A stretch of 64,000 nucleotides of DNA from Chionis minor (lineage: Eukaryota; Chordata; Aves; Charadriiformes; Chionididae): positions 167,153 to 231,152 of the forward strand of contig VZSF01006565.1 in NCBI GenBank assembly GCA_013398295.1, read 5' to 3'. The notes under the pieces were generated by a model. The model saw only the letters and a program-made list of their open reading frames with translations, had not been told where the DNA came from and did no database searches. The position numbers and the translations under genes are program-made. Each line of letters begins with the position of its first letter. Within the stretch, counting starts at the first letter, position 1. Shown piece by piece: positions 25,262 to 36,595 of the stretch.

Positions 25262-25512
25262 CTTTCCTCGTGACAGGAGGTTCTGTGGAAGCGGTCTGTG
25301 CCTCCCCCACAGGCAATACATCCGCTGCTCACGTGCCCTGACACCTGCCTTGTCTTCTCAGGCTCTTCTTCAAAACTCTCGGGGATTGCGCGTTCTCTCC
25401 GCGGTAATTCAGCTGACTTTTCCCCAACAGTAGTGAGTTCTTGCACATTAAGTGACGCAAACGAAAAGATAAATACCAAAAAAAGCCCGACCTTCAGAAA
25501 ACTTTTACCAGG
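25262..25512 (-). other. Exon-like 251-bp ORF with strong splice signals, unproven
   Basis: On the minus strand, CTTTCTTTCACAG (acceptor) and GGAAAG|GTGAGT (near-consensus donor) bracket 251 bp fully open in one frame. It starts with a hydrophobic run (FLKVGLFLVFIFSFAS), then a charged region (ELPRRERAIPESFEEEPEKT) and a Cys/Gly/His segment (SGCIACGGGTDRFHRTSCHE). An ATG lies upstream in the same frame, so it could also be read as a signal-peptide-like start. Joined directly to the LRMDA exon at 60286 it would be out of frame and stop at once. I do not recognise the product; it may be a cryptic exon or a nested gene. Confidence 0.25.
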
Positions 25513-26072
25513 CTGTGAAAGAAAGGTATTACACAATAACCTTCTAGACGCACTGCACAGAAAAGTGAAGATTTCCAGAAATTCTGAAATACTACTTCAT
25601 TTGCCCATCAAAGACAAAGCCACACCATTTTTTAAAGTTATCCACAAAAGCTAAATGATGAAAACTGGATCATATATATTGAAATTGCTCTGAGATAGAA
25701 GAGGACAACTAGTTTGGATTAAACCTGCTTTCTGCTCACTTCAGGCTCAGAGTAACCCAACACTCTATAGTTGCACATTTGCTTTTTCTGTGGTTTGGTC
25801 AGTATTCCTGCAGAAGGCTGCTTTACGCTACTGGGTCGGTTCCAGTCTGCAGCCCAGTTTAAGTAGTATTAGTTGCTGTTTCCTGCATGGATGACTATCC
25901 CAGCACTTCTGTCAAACATTAGTCTATGTAAATTTAGACTTCTCTTTAGCACCATTTTTTCCATCATTCAAATTGTTTCCACTGTTAATGGAAAGAAAAA
26001 ATGAAAATTAGCACCAAACTAGGTTAAATTTTTATTCATTTATTTATTACATTTTGTATTTTCATATTAAGT

Positions 26073-26085
26073 GGGGGGGGGGGGG
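26073..26085. repeat. G13 homopolymer
   Basis: Thirteen consecutive G bases in an AT-rich context. Length is likely variable or error-prone. Confidence 0.9.
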
Positions 26086-26740
26086 TTATGTTTGAAAGAA
26101 CAGGCTTACGACCCAAGTCATATTTTTCTCAACTCTTGTTTTTAAATCTCTTCCACACGCTCGATTTGACTGTGCTATTGATGCATCTACAGTTCCATAG
26201 GATGTGATTGCATTGCACGGCTTAACATATGAAAACAACCAAAGGCCAGAACATTTAACACCTGCAAAATAATCGTCAATTACTGCCTTTAGTCAGATTA
26301 TAAACTAAGCAAATAAGGTAGACAGACATGTGCCATGCCAATATACCGGCAGAACAGGATTTAAAAAGGTGAAAACACTTTTTAAAAGCAAGCAGTGATT
26401 TAGACTAGTTTCATGCTCTGTAAGGTGGCACTTTAACAGTTTACATTGTTTTAAAGGAGGAGGATCTGTAATTTGTAAGAGGATGCAATTCTGCATCAAC
26501 CAATCGTCAGATGACAGGATTTTCGCAACATAATGAGGAATAAAACTCACAGAGCGCCTTCACCTTTCCCAGGCACTCCTCAACTGCTGCCTTTCTTCCC
26601 CACACAGAAAGTGAATAGCCATTGAAATCATTTAAATTTCTTCTTTTTTACAAAAATAAATAAATAAAGCCAGCTTTCTATTACACAGTTCGGAGAATTT
26701 TTGTTTTTGTTGTCAGAATTTGCCTTTTTTTTTTTCCTCT

Positions 26741-26999
26741 ATTATATTTAGAAAGAAGAGCACAATGAAGAAAAGCAAGTGGGTTTGCCATCAAAAGCAT
26801 TCACTGCTCTGACACACAAACACCTGTCAGTGGAAAAAGTCTTCAACTTCTTCGCTTCTCTTTACTACGAAGCAAACGCGCATGAAGCTTTCAGACTATT
26901 TTCTCCCAGTGTTTTGAAGTTCCTTTCAGTTCTCATGAAGGCTAACAATTGCAAAGAAGCAGAAGAGAAGGAAAAACTGGCACAACGGGAAGACTGAGG
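26741..26999 (+). other. Exon-like ORF with polypyrimidine acceptor, unproven
   Basis: A long T-rich tract ending TATATTTAG could be a 3' splice site. From there a frame is open for about 80 residues to a TGA at 26995-26997, including SVEKVFNFFASLYYEANAHE and a charged, Lys/Glu-rich end (KEAEEKEKLAQRED). It is followed about 90 bp later by an A-run (from about 27090) without a clear AATAAA. It is on the strand opposite to LRMDA. I do not recognise the protein. It could be a terminal exon of an antisense transcript, a relic or chance. Confidence 0.15.
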
Positions 27000-27879
27000 A
27001 GCAGCGAAAACCTCCCTGCTCATAGTTATTCTTTTGTTGAACGTTCTTACGGCACACCCATTTAAAGAACAGCCATAACGACAGATTATTAAAAAAAAAA
27101 AAAAATCAGGAAAAATATTTCAAAAGTTTAATTCCTAATGTAAATTTCTTCCCCTGTAAATTCTTCTTCCCAATGAGGTTTATAGAACAATAACATGAAA
27201 GCACAATACATTCAACAATGAACTACAGTATTAGAATACTATTTATATAAAATTACAATTTACACTTTACACAAGAATGTCTTAAATTGAAATAGTTATC
27301 TCTAAATATCTTACTCGGCCTGTAACTGATAGAACAACTATAGCAGATTAAAGAGGTTTCATAACTAACGCAATGCCTGCTAAAACAAGAACCAACATTT
27401 TTAGAAAGCGTATGAAAAATATAACATGTTATTTTGAAATTACTGTTGCCAATAACCACGTATTGGAATTAAGCTTGCTAATTCTGGCAGAAAAAAAAAA
27501 AAATCCCCAAATGTCAGTATGTTTAACTGACACAAAGTTAAAACTTCACAAATTTCATATTTTAAAAAAAAAAAAAAGGAAAACTTGCAGAAATATCATG
27601 CAAGCAAATCTCGTGACAACAAAGCCTATCCTTCTCGTGGATTAGTAAACCTTCACTTTTATCTGATGAAGTAGTTCTTCCTCCCCTATCAATCCAGGGA
27701 TACCTTTTCTTTGAAACAATTACACTTGAGGAGTTTTGAACTCCCGGTTCAGACTAATCCATCTAACGACAGAAGCACCTTTCAAGCTTCCATTTGACAC
27801 GAGTCCATCGTTCATCATTTGCCGGTGCATATGCTTTTTGCTGACAGAGCTCCATTACTAGAAAAAGCTCAGTAAGTAA

Positions 27880-28220
27880 AGCTGATTTGAAACAACTATA
27901 TATTATAGGTAGCCTGCATGAGACACGCTGATTTTGAGTCTAGAAAATCACCGCATAAAAAAGGAAGGGGGGGAGGAGGGCAGGCTGAGAGGAACTATTT
28001 AATTATTAAAATACTTCCACTTCTTACCAACAGCTGCAATGTGATTTATTAGTGTTAATTTGCAATTTACTTGGGGAACAATGGAAGAGAAATTTAACTC
28101 TATCTAGCAAGTACATAAGATGCTTTGTAACTCTTGGACCAGAAGTGGTTTTATCTTTGATTAATAATAAAATGACGCCCCAATGCTATCAAAACACAGC
28201 CCCCTACCAACTTTAGTATG
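27880..28220. promoter_or_regulatory. Possible conserved non-coding element
   Basis: Apart from one purine-rich patch this is complex, non-coding sequence. It contains TTTAATTATTAAAA, GTGTTAATTTGCAATTTAC and TTATCTTTGATTAATAATAA, which resemble homeodomain, GATA and TCF-type sites. Conservation is not testable here. Confidence 0.22.
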
Positions 28221-28580
28221 TTGTAAGATCATCACAGCTGGAAAACAGTATGTTGAACCATAAATTCAGCAGCACAAGCAAGAACACATTCGATTCTATT
28301 TTTTGACCAAACAATGACATAATTCAGATAACATTAACAAGGTATTTCTGTCGTATCTTTGGCCATTGTGATTTACCAACATGCATTAAGCTTCAGCATT
28401 CTGTGCGGTTTAGTATTTCAGTCTCTATTTTACAAATGCAAGTGTAGGGCAAAGAGAGGTTAAGTAATGTATTCAACGTCCACATTTTCTTATTCATCAC
28501 TTCAGCTAATCGACCTTATGATTATAGGGCTGGGTGGTGAGAAGGTTTGGCCAGCTTGGCTGTGCAGAACTCAGCCACCA

Positions 28581-28582
<2 letters not shown>

Positions 28583-28617
<35 letters not shown>

Positions 28618-28619
28618 AA
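28583..28619. repeat. T15-A22 homopolymer inverted repeat
   Basis: Fifteen T (28583-28597) are followed directly by 22 A (28598-28619). The run length may be unreliable in sequencing. It is followed by a purine-rich GAAGGAGGAGGATGGG stretch. Confidence 0.9.
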
Positions 28620-31600
28620 GAAGGAGGAGGATGGGAATAAGAGATGGTAGCAAAATAAAGGGTCTATCCATGAAGTACGGTTACCCTTCAAGAAGGTCTT
28701 TTCAGGCTCTAGGGAAAAATAAAAAAACCAAAAACCAAAAAAAGCCACATGAAGCCAAGGGTGTACAGGCTCAGCCTAAACGTCCAGTAACAGTTATACC
28801 ACTGCTGTTTGAAATGCTTTGCTGTGGAAAGGATGGAGAGCCACTTCCCATCACATCAGAAATATTCCACTCAGGCCAGTCTCGCTGGGGAAGAGGGAGA
28901 CAGAGAAGAAAGAAAAAGGCAGCAGCTGAAACAATGACATCGCAACCAGATTTCGGGATCTGTCTTTAAGATACAGCCAGATAAGGTCCCTTCCAGCAGC
29001 CAGTATTCTCTTCTGTTTCACCAACTGCAATGAGAAGTTAAAAATGGGAACAGAGATGCAGATGATGTTTTCTTGAAGAAGAATTAATTTCTGCGCTTCA
29101 ATCTGAGACAACAGGGCTGCTCACAAGTTCTACCTAGATTACAAATTTTGTACATTAGCGATGTGGTTTTCAGTCTGCCAGCACAGTACAAACAGCAATA
29201 TATGGACGTAAAAGCCAAAAAACATCACTGGGATAAAAATAAGTATCTTGATACTCCATAGTTCCTTAGACATTTGCCTCCTTCACTTCAACAGATTTGT
29301 TTGTGACAGATTTGTTGGTTTGCCCCCCCCCCCTTTTTTTTTTTTAAATCGATAGGAAGTATTCAAGCCACTTATGATGAGTTCCTTATGTAGACATTAC
29401 GAATACTTCTCCCAGGAGACTGCATAGGAAGCCAAGATTGAAAGCAGACTGATGTGCTCTTTGCCCTGCTCAGCCTAGATGTTGAAGAAGCCACCTCAGA
29501 CTGCTCCACACGTCACAGAAGCAGCACAAATGCGTCCCAAAAGCTCTCAGTTTGCCAAAACGCAGGGACAAGTTCTCTGATTTTACAGTATACTTGATAT
29601 ATACCACAACAGCAAAGCTGGAACACGACTGAAAACCTTAATGAAATTCACATTTATGCATTCAAAAGCAATCTCCAAATTCAGGAGAAGAAATTTGTCT
29701 CATTACCTTCTTACCTCCCATACTGGGAGTCCTGGTAACCACGCTCAATTTTAGAGTCTTACGTACCAGACAGAATGTGAGTACTGCTCCATGCACTCTT
29801 TTCCCTCTTAGCATCTAAGGAAACTAAGAGCCAGGCAAACCACACTGTGTACTTTCCTGATGCACTTTTGAATAGCTAATGTGATGACCTAACTTAACTA
29901 AAACAACCTAATTATCTTCAGTTGTAAAGAAATATACTTCCCCTTCTCCTCTATGGAGAAAGTTTTATTCCCCCTACCAAACCATGAACACGTTCTTTTT
30001 ATTTAAAGAGAAAGCCTGGTACACTGACATGGAAACGGTGTCTATTGATTTACAGACATACCACTTGGAATTATTCAATTTTTAAGGATATTTTAATAAG
30101 AGGTAGAAAGCTGCAGAAGGGGGAAAAAAAAAGTCAACAGGAGCAGACAGCAACAAAAATATAATAGTGCTCTGATGATCAGACTAGCACAGAAAGCTTG
30201 CCAGCTCCCTGGGATTCTATTTTGCAACTCTCAGTTTCATTAAAAAAAAAAAAAAAATTACCACGTGGTACAAATACCTTAAAAAAGACTGAAGCTAAGT
30301 GAGCCCCCAGAGACAATGGGAGAAAATAAAAAATATAAGTGTACCTGTGTTTATTAGAAAAATATTAAAAACATAATCTGTTCTACGTAGTGCAGTTATA
30401 TGTTCAATGTAGATCAGCAAGTGCCAGGCACAGGCAGTAACACCTTTGAGGCAATTAGAAGAGAAAACATTCCCCCTTCAATAAGGAGAAAACCAGTACT
30501 TTCTGGAGCCACGGTGGTTACCCAGTTATCCCTCCATCCTCCTCTGTTTGAGCACCAATTTCAGAACAGTACAACTAAACAAGGTTATCATGATCCGAGG
30601 AAGCTTAAGAACAATTTTTAAATGCTGAGTTTTACACAATCTTTATTTTAGTGAACATTATATGAACTGCAGTCAAGATAATAGCTGCTACCAAAGTTCC
30701 TTCCATTTCCAAAGGCATAGTAAATGCTTACAAGTTTAAAACTTGGTTTGATCCTCACTGGCTCCACCCCCCACCCTGCCACAGATCCAGAACACAAGCA
30801 CTTAAAGCCTGACCTTCATGGTTATTCTAAATACATACCCCATACGTAGGCCGGGTATTAAGAGGTACTTTTGAAGAATTACGTTCATTTCAGAAGAGTC
30901 TATCTTACTTTCAATAATTTATAAAAAGTCAAGGTCCTATCCACGATGTGCCTTTGTATTACTGGGAAACATCTTGAAGAAAAACAAGATAGAAAGTCAA
31001 TCCAGACAAGTTTTAAAAAGTAGTAATGTAACCATCAGTGGAAGAAAAGGTTGTTTCCTCACTACTGCTTCGATGCTCTTAGAGCTCTGCGTGAGCTATA
31101 CATCTTACAGCAACTGTTCAACTCTCTCATATTCAAAATCACCTTGGGGGGAAAAAAAAAGCAAAAAAGCTCTTTAGCAAGCTAATGACTATGTACATAA
31201 TTATCTACCTTCAGAAGAATTAGTGTTCATCTGTAAATTCCATAAAAACTATACGCTATTTTGCAAAATACACCTGGTTTCAGTGAATCAAAATAACTTT
31301 TTAGAAGTTCTTTCTGTGCACACCCGATGTCACGTTTTGCTAACAAAACAATCTTTCTCACTGAATAGTCACTCAGACCACACAAGAAACGCGGTAGAAT
31401 ATTCTGCCCCACACACAATTGCCAAAGTTGACCCTGTAGTTCTCAAATGCAAAATATCGATTCTGTATTAAAGCATGATGCAAGATCTTTATTAAACAAA
31501 CAGAATTTTAGAACTCTAGGAGACAATCTAGAGATGGTCAGTCCTGCACTTCACCTCTTCTAGCTACTAAAATGGGAGGCTGAAGTACAACACACGAGTA

Positions 31601-33784
31601 CAACTTGCATCTGGCAAGGAGTGGACTGAAACCTGTAGCTTCTTCATTTTACAGTCATCAAACCCCTTGTTTAAACAAAGGTTAAACATCCGAAACACTT
31701 CTGAAAAAAGAGGAAGTTTGCTGTGATTAAATTCTCTCTCCACTCTTTCTTCTGCAGTTTCTTCCTCCACCATAGTTAGTACCAGCCATTTTTGGCAATA
31801 CATTGTTAGACCAAGTGGTCTTTTGTTCTGGTTCTCCTACAAATTAAGCGCCGTGTTTCCTTTAACTCACAAAAAAATTCAGCTGAAAATTTAAACAAAA
31901 CAGTAGCATGTTTTTAGGCCAATTTAAAATATAACATTATTCCAGGCCCCACTTTGCTACAAACTGAAAAGATGGGCGCACTCTTCAGCAGATTACTCAC
32001 AAGCATGGTCAGGAGTGATGCATATAAAATGGCTAACGGCAGAGAGTTACCCATTTTTTATTTACTACACAAGTAGAGCCGACTAAAAATGAACATAGGG
32101 TCCTGCAGGGCATGCTACGTGTTCTGTAGATGTAAAATCATTGCTCATTAAGAAAAAAAATTCAGATGCAGCAACTACAATAGACAACAGTTAAGCATGT
32201 AAAGAATGGAAGCATACATCAACATATGAGTTCATATTTTCCAAGGAAGATCAACGGTGATAGTGATGCTATTAGTCTCCTATTTTTCACTTAGCAGGTC
32301 TCAAAACTAAATTATTAACAGTGGACCACTCCACATCAGTCAAAAAGACTGAACTGGAGACCTTTTGCCTGAGGTTAGACTCTCAGACACTCCAATCAGC
32401 ACATTTAAACTCTTAAATATGATGTTGCCTTCAGTATTTTTTTTCTATCTAGCTTCAAGAGCAATTTATGAGCTTATGAGAGACAGATGCCCAGAGAGAA
32501 AAAACTGCCCTGTCTTTTTCACAGGACATGCAGACTTCAAGAACCTTGAACCTTTCTAATCGGTCAACAAAATACTCGTCTTCAGTTGCCAGATGGATAT
32601 TTGTAAAATAAAAGCCACAAACACAGCATTGAGAGTCACAGCTCAACAACGAGACCGAATTCCAGCAGAACACGTACACGTGCACATTCACGCAAGCAAC
32701 AGAGAGAGCGAAGATGCAACAGAAACAGCACAGTGGTAAGAACAAAATCTCTCTGCCGCATAGTTTACCCAGTTTGTTGCAATAATAAAGTTGCACAGGC
32801 GAGATAAGCAATTTAAAAAAAAGAAATAATGTTTACTTCAAAGAAGATATCAGACACTGCAATACAAGAAACTTCCACCAAAGTTAGTAACTTTTTGCAA
32901 TGGCTGCTTACCTGCTAATTTAAATGTGTTCCTTGTGAATTATATTGTTTGTTAGTGACATACATAGTCTCTAGTCCAACTCTGTCAGAACAGCTAGAAG
33001 TGTGGGATGCAGATTATGTTAGAGCTTTACTTTCCAAGTAGTAACAATGCTAAAAATACATTTGTTACACAGGTTACTTTTACTACTTCTACTACTGTAT
33101 CTATGGCTATATCCCAGCTCCAGTCAGAGGCCAGCAAAACATGTTCATTTGACTGGCTTCTATATATTTAATCTGTCTCCTCGTGTACCCAAGAACTGAG
33201 TACTGGAGCGTCCACATCTACAAAGCAGAAGTGATCCATCATGCTTCAACATGACCCAACCAAGGAGAAAGCAATCCCTGAAGTACGGATGCAACGCGTA
33301 CCCCGAGCACCAGAGCTCGCCCTCTGTTGAAGGGGTTGTCGGGAGTGAAGGGACACGTATATGCTTAAATTACTACAAGTGCAACAGACCTATCGCCTTT
33401 TTTAATCCCCAACGCTAGACAGTTCACAAAATGCTGAATGGTTTTACAGGCAGTTGCTCTTTCCCTCCCTTGTACTTTATAGCAGTTAACCCTAAGAACA
33501 TGCCAACCCCAAATATCCACTTCACGCTGGTAAATTATTAGGACGAATACACCTTGGCTGCTTGTAGTTATAACACTAATTTAAGAAACAAAATAACTGG
33601 AGAAGACATAATGACTCCGAGTTATACCTTTGTACTAGAACCAGCAGTGTCTGAAGTCCCAAATACTCACGAGAGGTGTAGCATCAGAAATACATGCTTA
33701 TGATGAGACCACCACAATTTAGCACACCAACATCATTACGCATTTTCTAGTTTAACATAAGTTACATTCATATCCAAAGACAAT
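28620..33784. other. Unique intronic DNA, no gene seen
   Basis: About 5.2 kb of AT-rich DNA with homopolymer runs (C10 then T12 near 29324-29345; A16 near 30242-30257). No recognisable exon, RNA gene or transposable element. ORFs are short and unlike known families. Confidence 0.45.
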
Positions 33785-33811
33785 TGAAAAGCTTAAAACA
33801 TAAGCTTTTCA
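33785..33811. repeat. Perfect 11-bp inverted repeat, 5-bp loop
   Basis: TGAAAAGCTTA (33785-33795) and TAAGCTTTTCA (33801-33811) are exact reverse complements separated by AAACA. The RNA on either strand could form a small hairpin, too short for a typical microRNA precursor. Confidence 0.9.
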
Positions 33812-33959
33812 GGACTGGAAGGCCAAGACAGTTCAAATAAGCGTCGTTTGTTGATCGTTGCTACGTCAGGTTTTAATCTTGTTTCAAAATCCTTTGCTCT
33901 AATAGGAAGAGGTGTAAAATATTTCTTCAAACTGAAGCGCGCTCCCCTCTGAACCACCA

Positions 33960-34140
33960 GCAATTTGGCAAGTCAGACGAGCTGGCACATCAGAACACTA
34001 TTAGCTCATGAAGACCAATAGCTTGTCTGTAAAAATTTGCAAGGGCCTAATGCACTCTGACAAATGACAAAGGTTATTAAAGGACAGCTTGTGGGAGTAT
34101 AATTGCTTTGTGACTTTATTGCTATTAACAGAAAGAAAGA
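33960..34140. promoter_or_regulatory. Possible short conserved non-coding element
   Basis: Complex, repeat-free AT-rich sequence with motif words such as CTGACAAATGACAAAGG, GGTTATTAAAGG and ATTGCTATTAAC that resemble TALE, SOX and homeodomain sites. Not coding in any frame. Function is inferred from texture only. Confidence 0.2.
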
Positions 34141-36477
34141 ACATCAGTAGAGAGTTAACACTATGAAACATGAGTACAGGAATCCATGAAGATCTTGACT
34201 CAGCAAAGCACAGAAGGACATTAATTCCATTCCTGTATTACAAAACAATTAAGAAGATGGTTAAGCACATGCTATATGCCTATCGTTTAATTGGAGGAAA
34301 AAGCAGTCATCTTTTCAGGCGCCACGACGGTATACGTTACGGTATAGACAGACTATGCTACTGCTATGCTGCTACATATCTTCTACGGATGATGAAAGGA
34401 TTCTTACCAAGTTTGCCTTAGTTTTTCTATAGATTCTGTTGAGTAAGTTACAGGATAGCTGGAAGTTTGCAAGGACTCAGCCTTCACAGCTCTGCTCACA
34501 AGACGCAGGGTCTCCTCAAGAAAAAAAATGAGTTTTTTTCTGCAAGCATCAGTTTCTCCATGTTTGTCAAAAATACTTACCAAAGCCGAGGTGAAAATCA
34601 ATTTATATTACGGGAGTTTAATTGTTTCAAAATAGGAGGAGGAGGAACACTAGAGAGAAATCTGACAAGGTTAAAAGGAGACTGGGGAAAGGTTTAGGCC
34701 TCACACATATTAAATAAAAATCAATCAAGCTGACTTCTCAAGAATTACAAAGTAAGATATATCATACCATTGCGCAAAGTGAGGGGAAATGAGGGATAGG
34801 ACTCCCAACCTCACGGCAGCGCTTGCTTTGCACAGAAATGAGGTACTGTACATTAACTCTTGGGTCCCTGCAAAGCACCGACTCCTGGCAAAGTCAAGGC
34901 AAGAGAGTCAGTGCTTGGCACTGAACAAGCCAGGAATTCCACGGGAGCCTGAAGCTCCTGCCTTGCTCAGGGGCTTCCACTTACCCGTGAGGCTCCAGAT
35001 TTCGCTTTTACGGAGAGAGCCCCACCTTCCTCTTCCCGTGTTTCCGCAGTGGCAAAACACTTCGGACAAACCCGTCAGGAGCATCTTGCCCAATGCAACA
35101 CCCAACTCCCAAGTTTCAAATCGGTTTCCGAAAAGGCCACATCCCACTGCAAACCCTGCCCCTCCTTCTCAAAACAGCGAGAGCTGGAAAGGCAAATGCA
35201 TGCGTGGCATATTCAGAAGGTACATAACAGCAAAAAAATTGTAGATACTTACTTCATATCAAAGGCTCAAATTTACACAACAGCGGGGAAAAAAAAAGAG
35301 AAATACACAAAACAAAGCATCAATGGGTATGAATACAGGCATCACACTTGCCTTGAATTTGGTTGTACCATTGGGGGTGGCTTTTTTTTTTTAGCGCAAG
35401 ATGTGTTGAATAAACAGCCACTTATATCTATGCTGCTTTTCTTTTAGTAAAAAGGACGCACGGAGCCTTCGGGCAGCAGGCAGAGTGCAACTGGTAACTA
35501 GTATCAACTATGGAAGGATCGAGCAACATTTATTAAGCCCCAATTTGGGTATGTCCACAATTGTTTCTGTATATTTTGTATTTCCTTAGAGTTAAGAACT
35601 CTGAAAAACTAAAAGAACTTAATGAAACAGTCATAAATGTCCATTTCCGACCTAACTTTAAAGGCTTTTACAAGATTTGTGTGACATCCCCCTCTCTAGA
35701 ATCATTTGTACCCCCAGCAGCCAAGAGATGCTTGGCCTCCCAGCTCCCCCAGTGTCTTAGGCCAGATACTGGTACTTGGTCTGAGACTTTTGCTCAAGTC
35801 ACAGTCTAAGGTTACACCAAGTCACGATCTCTTTTCATGCCACTCACACAAATAACCATCAACTCCTTTTTAGCCTTATTGCCTAGTATTATCTGTAAAA
35901 ACTACTGTAATCTACTTAACTTCACCAGTTAGCTTTCCTTTTAACCTAGGCAATGTTGGAATATTGTCTGTATTTTATTCATCTACTTCCTTCTGTGTTG
36001 CTGATGACAACATCATCTGAACAAATATTGTGACTGGTTTTATTCACAGCATTTGATAGACAAAAGCCAGTTTAACTAAGTCATATACCTATAAATGGAA
36101 TACTGTTTGCAAACAACCAACTTCAATCAGTAGATGAGGCTGCTCCAGTTCTTCAGCAAAGGAAACTTCCTACCTCAAAATAAAGTTTGCAATGAAGTGC
36201 TGCTGGAGCCAGCAAATCCGTACCAGGGCTACTCAGTAGCAGCTGGGTATGGCCTCCAGCCACATGGCAGAGATTATTCTTGCACAACATCAGCCCACAT
36301 GAAGCAGCGACGTTTAAGGATTGAAGAAAATTTGTTTAACAACCTTTTTTAGCCAGCATCAATACAAAGACCCACAAAGACAGACAAAGTAGAAAAGGAA
36401 AAGTAGGGGTGGGGTGGTGGCGATAGAAGAGAGAAGAATCTGAACCAATGCTCCTTCAAGAACGATTCGCTGTTTCT
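34141..36477. other. Unique intronic DNA with a GC-richer patch
   Basis: The patch at about 34800-35170 is less AT-rich and carries a 151-residue plus-strand ORF (34789-35244). That ORF has no recognisable domain, a Pro/Arg/Ser-rich composition and no clear splice sites, so I do not call it a gene. Confidence 0.4.
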
Positions 36478-36595
36478 TTATTTCAACACACCATAAAAAC
36501 CAATCTTCCTCAAAACAGATTTGCTTGGGTAATACATGATGTCATCATAAATCATATTTTCCTCTTCTGTCAGTGTCAGCAGTTTTCTTGGACTT
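36478..36595 (-). other. Candidate alternative 3'-terminal exon, unproven
   Basis: On the minus strand a pyrimidine-rich tract (TATCTTCCCCCC then CTATTTCAAAG) could serve as a 3' splice site. Joined after the LRMDA exon, whose last two bases are AG, the first base A completes an Arg codon. The frame then stays open for 38 residues, starting SPRKLLTLTEEENMIYDD and ending RKIGFYGVLK, before a TAA stop that overlaps an AATAAA (plus-strand 36478-36483). The frame match could be chance (one in three), and no similarity to the known LRMDA continuation is expected beyond the Arg-Ser. Read as an alternative terminal exon it would give a truncated protein with a single LRR. Confidence 0.2.

Noticed and set aside
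34789..35244. 151-residue plus-strand ORF in a GC-richer patch
   Set aside because: Low-information Pro/Arg/Ser-rich composition, no recognisable family and no splice sites or poly(A) signal.
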